Source: Acanthacorydalis orientalis
Lineage: Eukaryota; Arthropoda; Insecta; Megaloptera; Corydalidae
NCBI GenBank assembly: GCA_034766995.1
Contig: CM068317.1
Span: forward strand, 22,664,292 to 22,728,291
Length of the DNA stretch: 64,000 nt
Direction of reading: 5' to 3'
In this document: positions 62,059 to 64,000 of the stretch, in pieces
Position numbering within the stretch: position 1 is the stretch's first letter
How the letters are laid out: each line of letters starts with the position of its first letter
Made by a program: the position numbers and the translations under genes
Notes under the pieces: generated by a model
Databases searched by the model: none
What the model was told of the DNA's origin: nothing
What the model saw: only the letters and a program-made list of their open reading frames with translations

Positions 62059-63298
62059 CTGTTAAGTCATAAGAAATGTTAAACATTTTACATATTTTGA
62101 CAATGATAATAATAATAAATAAACAAACACTGCAGATATTAATATATTTCTTACTATTTCATTAAATTTAAATTAGTGTAATCATCGATAAATTCTCTAC
62201 TAACTTTATAAACATATATCAGATCTTTTTTAAAATATTTTGTTAAAGAATCTCATCATTTTCATATAATGTATTTAAGATTGTTTTAAAATCATAAATA
62301 AGATAATGTTCAACTTGCGTTTTTTTTTCTAAATATTGTTTTTATTATAAATAAAATATTACAAACACTATATAAAAATATTAAATCGTACCACAAAGCA
62401 TAAATACGAACTTAAATATGAATATATGTAATAATGATGGCCAAGTAATCGATTTCACAGTACATGATGTTTATCGATTGTTTGAAAAAATATTGAATGT
62501 TTTCTTGATTTATCACATTCAAACATATTAAAACTCTTGCTCGAAAGAATGCAATTTGATAAAAAAAAAGTGATAATCTTGAACCTTAAGTCATTTAAAA
62601 TACAAACTTAAAAAAATAAAGAAGAAAGAATTAAGTTTATAAATCTTATTCAGTACTCCAAATGGAAGTTGTTCCTTCTTAGAAGTGATTATATCTAGTA
62701 CAGCATGAAATTATTTTATAAGCTAGTGGACAATGTGATTCGTTGGGAATGGCAATATTGCCATTGAAGAATTAAACAGATACTTAATTGATTAATAGGA
62801 ACAATAACAGAAACAGATTGGAACAGATTAGCCTTTAATTACGACATTATGTCATGTGAAATATTTTTTTTTTGAAGTCGGTATACGGGATAACTTACAT
62901 AATAAGTTATCAAGTGACAAAATGATTTTCTAAATGATTTAGGCCATGACTAACGATCCTTTTATAATTGGATAGTTTATGTTTCTATGTTATATTCAGA
63001 TAGTTGCATGTTTTTGATATATAGTTAATCATTAAAAATGTTGGTTTTAAAGTCCTTAGATGTTACTCTATTAATTACCAGTCGTTCTTTACGAATAATT
63101 AATTGCTGGGATTAAATATTTAACTTTCAACTATTTTCAATTTCGACTTTCGATTAATTAAATTTAAACACCCATCACTAGTACACCACCAATAAAAAAG
63201 AAAAAATTCCAGTCATGGGAATACAATTTATCATATCATGTATAAAAAACAAAAATTGTGTGCAAATTCGAAACACTATTATTTCAATTTGTCTTCAA
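62059..63298. other. Probable CstF-77 5' intron sequence
   Basis: AT-rich. I looked on the minus strand for the missing N-terminal exons of CstF-77 and found no match, so they probably lie beyond 64000. No other gene seen. Confidence 0.5.
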
Positions 63299-63938
63299 CC
63301 GTTTGAGTGCTGACGAGGCGATCGCGGCGCTTCCTCGTGTTTTGTCAAAAATGCGAAGATTGCAATCACGCTGCTGTTTGTTAATATAATTTTGTGTAAA
63401 ATTGACGAACCCGACAAAATATTATATGTATACTTCGATGAAAGAAGAACGCTCAAATACTGGAAAAAAGTTTTCAATATTTTTGGAAGAATGGTGTTGA
63501 ACGCATATGTAATATATTCTAAAAATTGTCTAGGTAAAACATTAACTAGGATGCAATTTCCTTCGAGCATTATTGATGCTATAGAGAGCTGGAAATCAAA
63601 AATACTTAAGAAAGGCCGCCTACATTATTTATGTTATGCAAAAGTTTTGGTTTAGAAAAGTGGCCTGAGCGTAATTTACGGCGGTGTTGTATGCAATAAA
63701 ATAAAAATGGTGATGGAGTGTAAGATCGGACTTAATTTGCGCTTTTTGTAAAAAAATGACTTCACAGATTTTGTGTAGCAAACCAAAAAATATTTTTACT
63801 TATATATTATGTTCTTGTTACACAATATACCTAATTGAAGTAAATTATTGTTTTTATTATTTTTCGGAACAATAAAAATGCGTATTTTACTCTACATTTT
63901 TAACATATATCGAAGAAAATTGTTCAGCACTCAAACGA
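63299..63938 (+). mobile_element. piggyBac deletion derivative B with terminal repeats
   Basis: A 640-bp element. The ends CCGTTTGAGTGCTGA and, inverted, TCGTTTGAGTGCTGA match at 14 of 15 positions and are flanked by TCAA (63295) and TTAA (63939). The frame from about 63377 to 63655 encodes only the C-terminal part of a piggyBac transposase: KILYVYFDERRTLKYWKKVF, NIFGRMVLNAYVIYSKNCLG, then SIIDAIESWKSKILKKGR. N-terminus and catalytic acids are gone, so it is non-autonomous. Its terminal sequence differs from piggyBac derivative A. Confidence 0.88.
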
Positions 63939-64000
63939 TTAATATAGTAAATTGCGTTTTTTATCGTCAGTTGTATTTTACATATTGGGGCAGGTTATAT

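Overview
This is an AT-rich animal nuclear window, almost certainly from an insect. It holds an apolipophorin-III gene (an insect haemolymph lipid carrier), single-copy animal housekeeping genes with short introns and consensus GT/AG splice sites, and many mariner, piggyBac and non-LTR transposon remnants. Hymenoptera is my best guess, but the sequence does not prove it. All gene models were assembled by hand: I looked for splice sites, checked that the reading phase carries across each intron, and compared the proteins with families I know. The models shown as complete have an exact open frame from start to stop.

Layout, left to right. (1) 0.1-1.5 kb: mRpL44, plus strand, 5' exon outside the window. 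(2) 1.8-6.6 kb: Sas-4/CPAP, minus strand, complete, 1,233 aa. (3) 6.9-10.6 kb: a repeat island with (TA)n tracts, a short repeat family that ends in a GC-rich hairpin followed by TA, and a dead Jockey-like retrotransposon of unusually high GC. (4) 11.6-31.5 kb: three genes for secreted proteins that I cannot assign to a family: 216 aa (minus), 1,711 aa and Asn-rich (minus), and 106 aa (plus). Each has a signal peptide alone on the first coding exon, a phase-0 intron, and one exon for the rest. Old transposons fill the introns and gaps. (5) 34.4-42.3 kb: apolipophorin-III, minus, four exons, 204 aa, with four DNA transposons in its introns. (6) 43-47 kb: Tigger/pogo remnant, a foldback minisatellite and a mariner remnant. 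(7) 47.6-50.2 kb: RNA polymerase III subunit RPC4 (457 aa, minus). (8) 51.3-53.9 kb: VTA1 (314 aa, minus) and mRpS10 (182 aa, plus), head to head over 383 bp. (9) 55.4-62.1 kb: CstF-77/Suppressor of forked, minus, 11 exons covering 627 aa, N-terminus beyond the right edge. A piggyBac deletion derivative lies at 63.3-63.9 kb, probably inside its 5' intron.

The housekeeping genes do not form one pathway. They serve mitochondrial translation (mRpL44, mRpS10), centriole assembly (Sas-4), Pol III transcription (RPC4), ESCRT disassembly (VTA1) and mRNA 3' end formation (CstF-77). The least explained part is the cluster of secreted proteins between 11.6 and 42.3 kb. The 106-aa member is invisible to simple ORF listing because its two coding exons are 60 and 261 nt and lie 3 kb apart.
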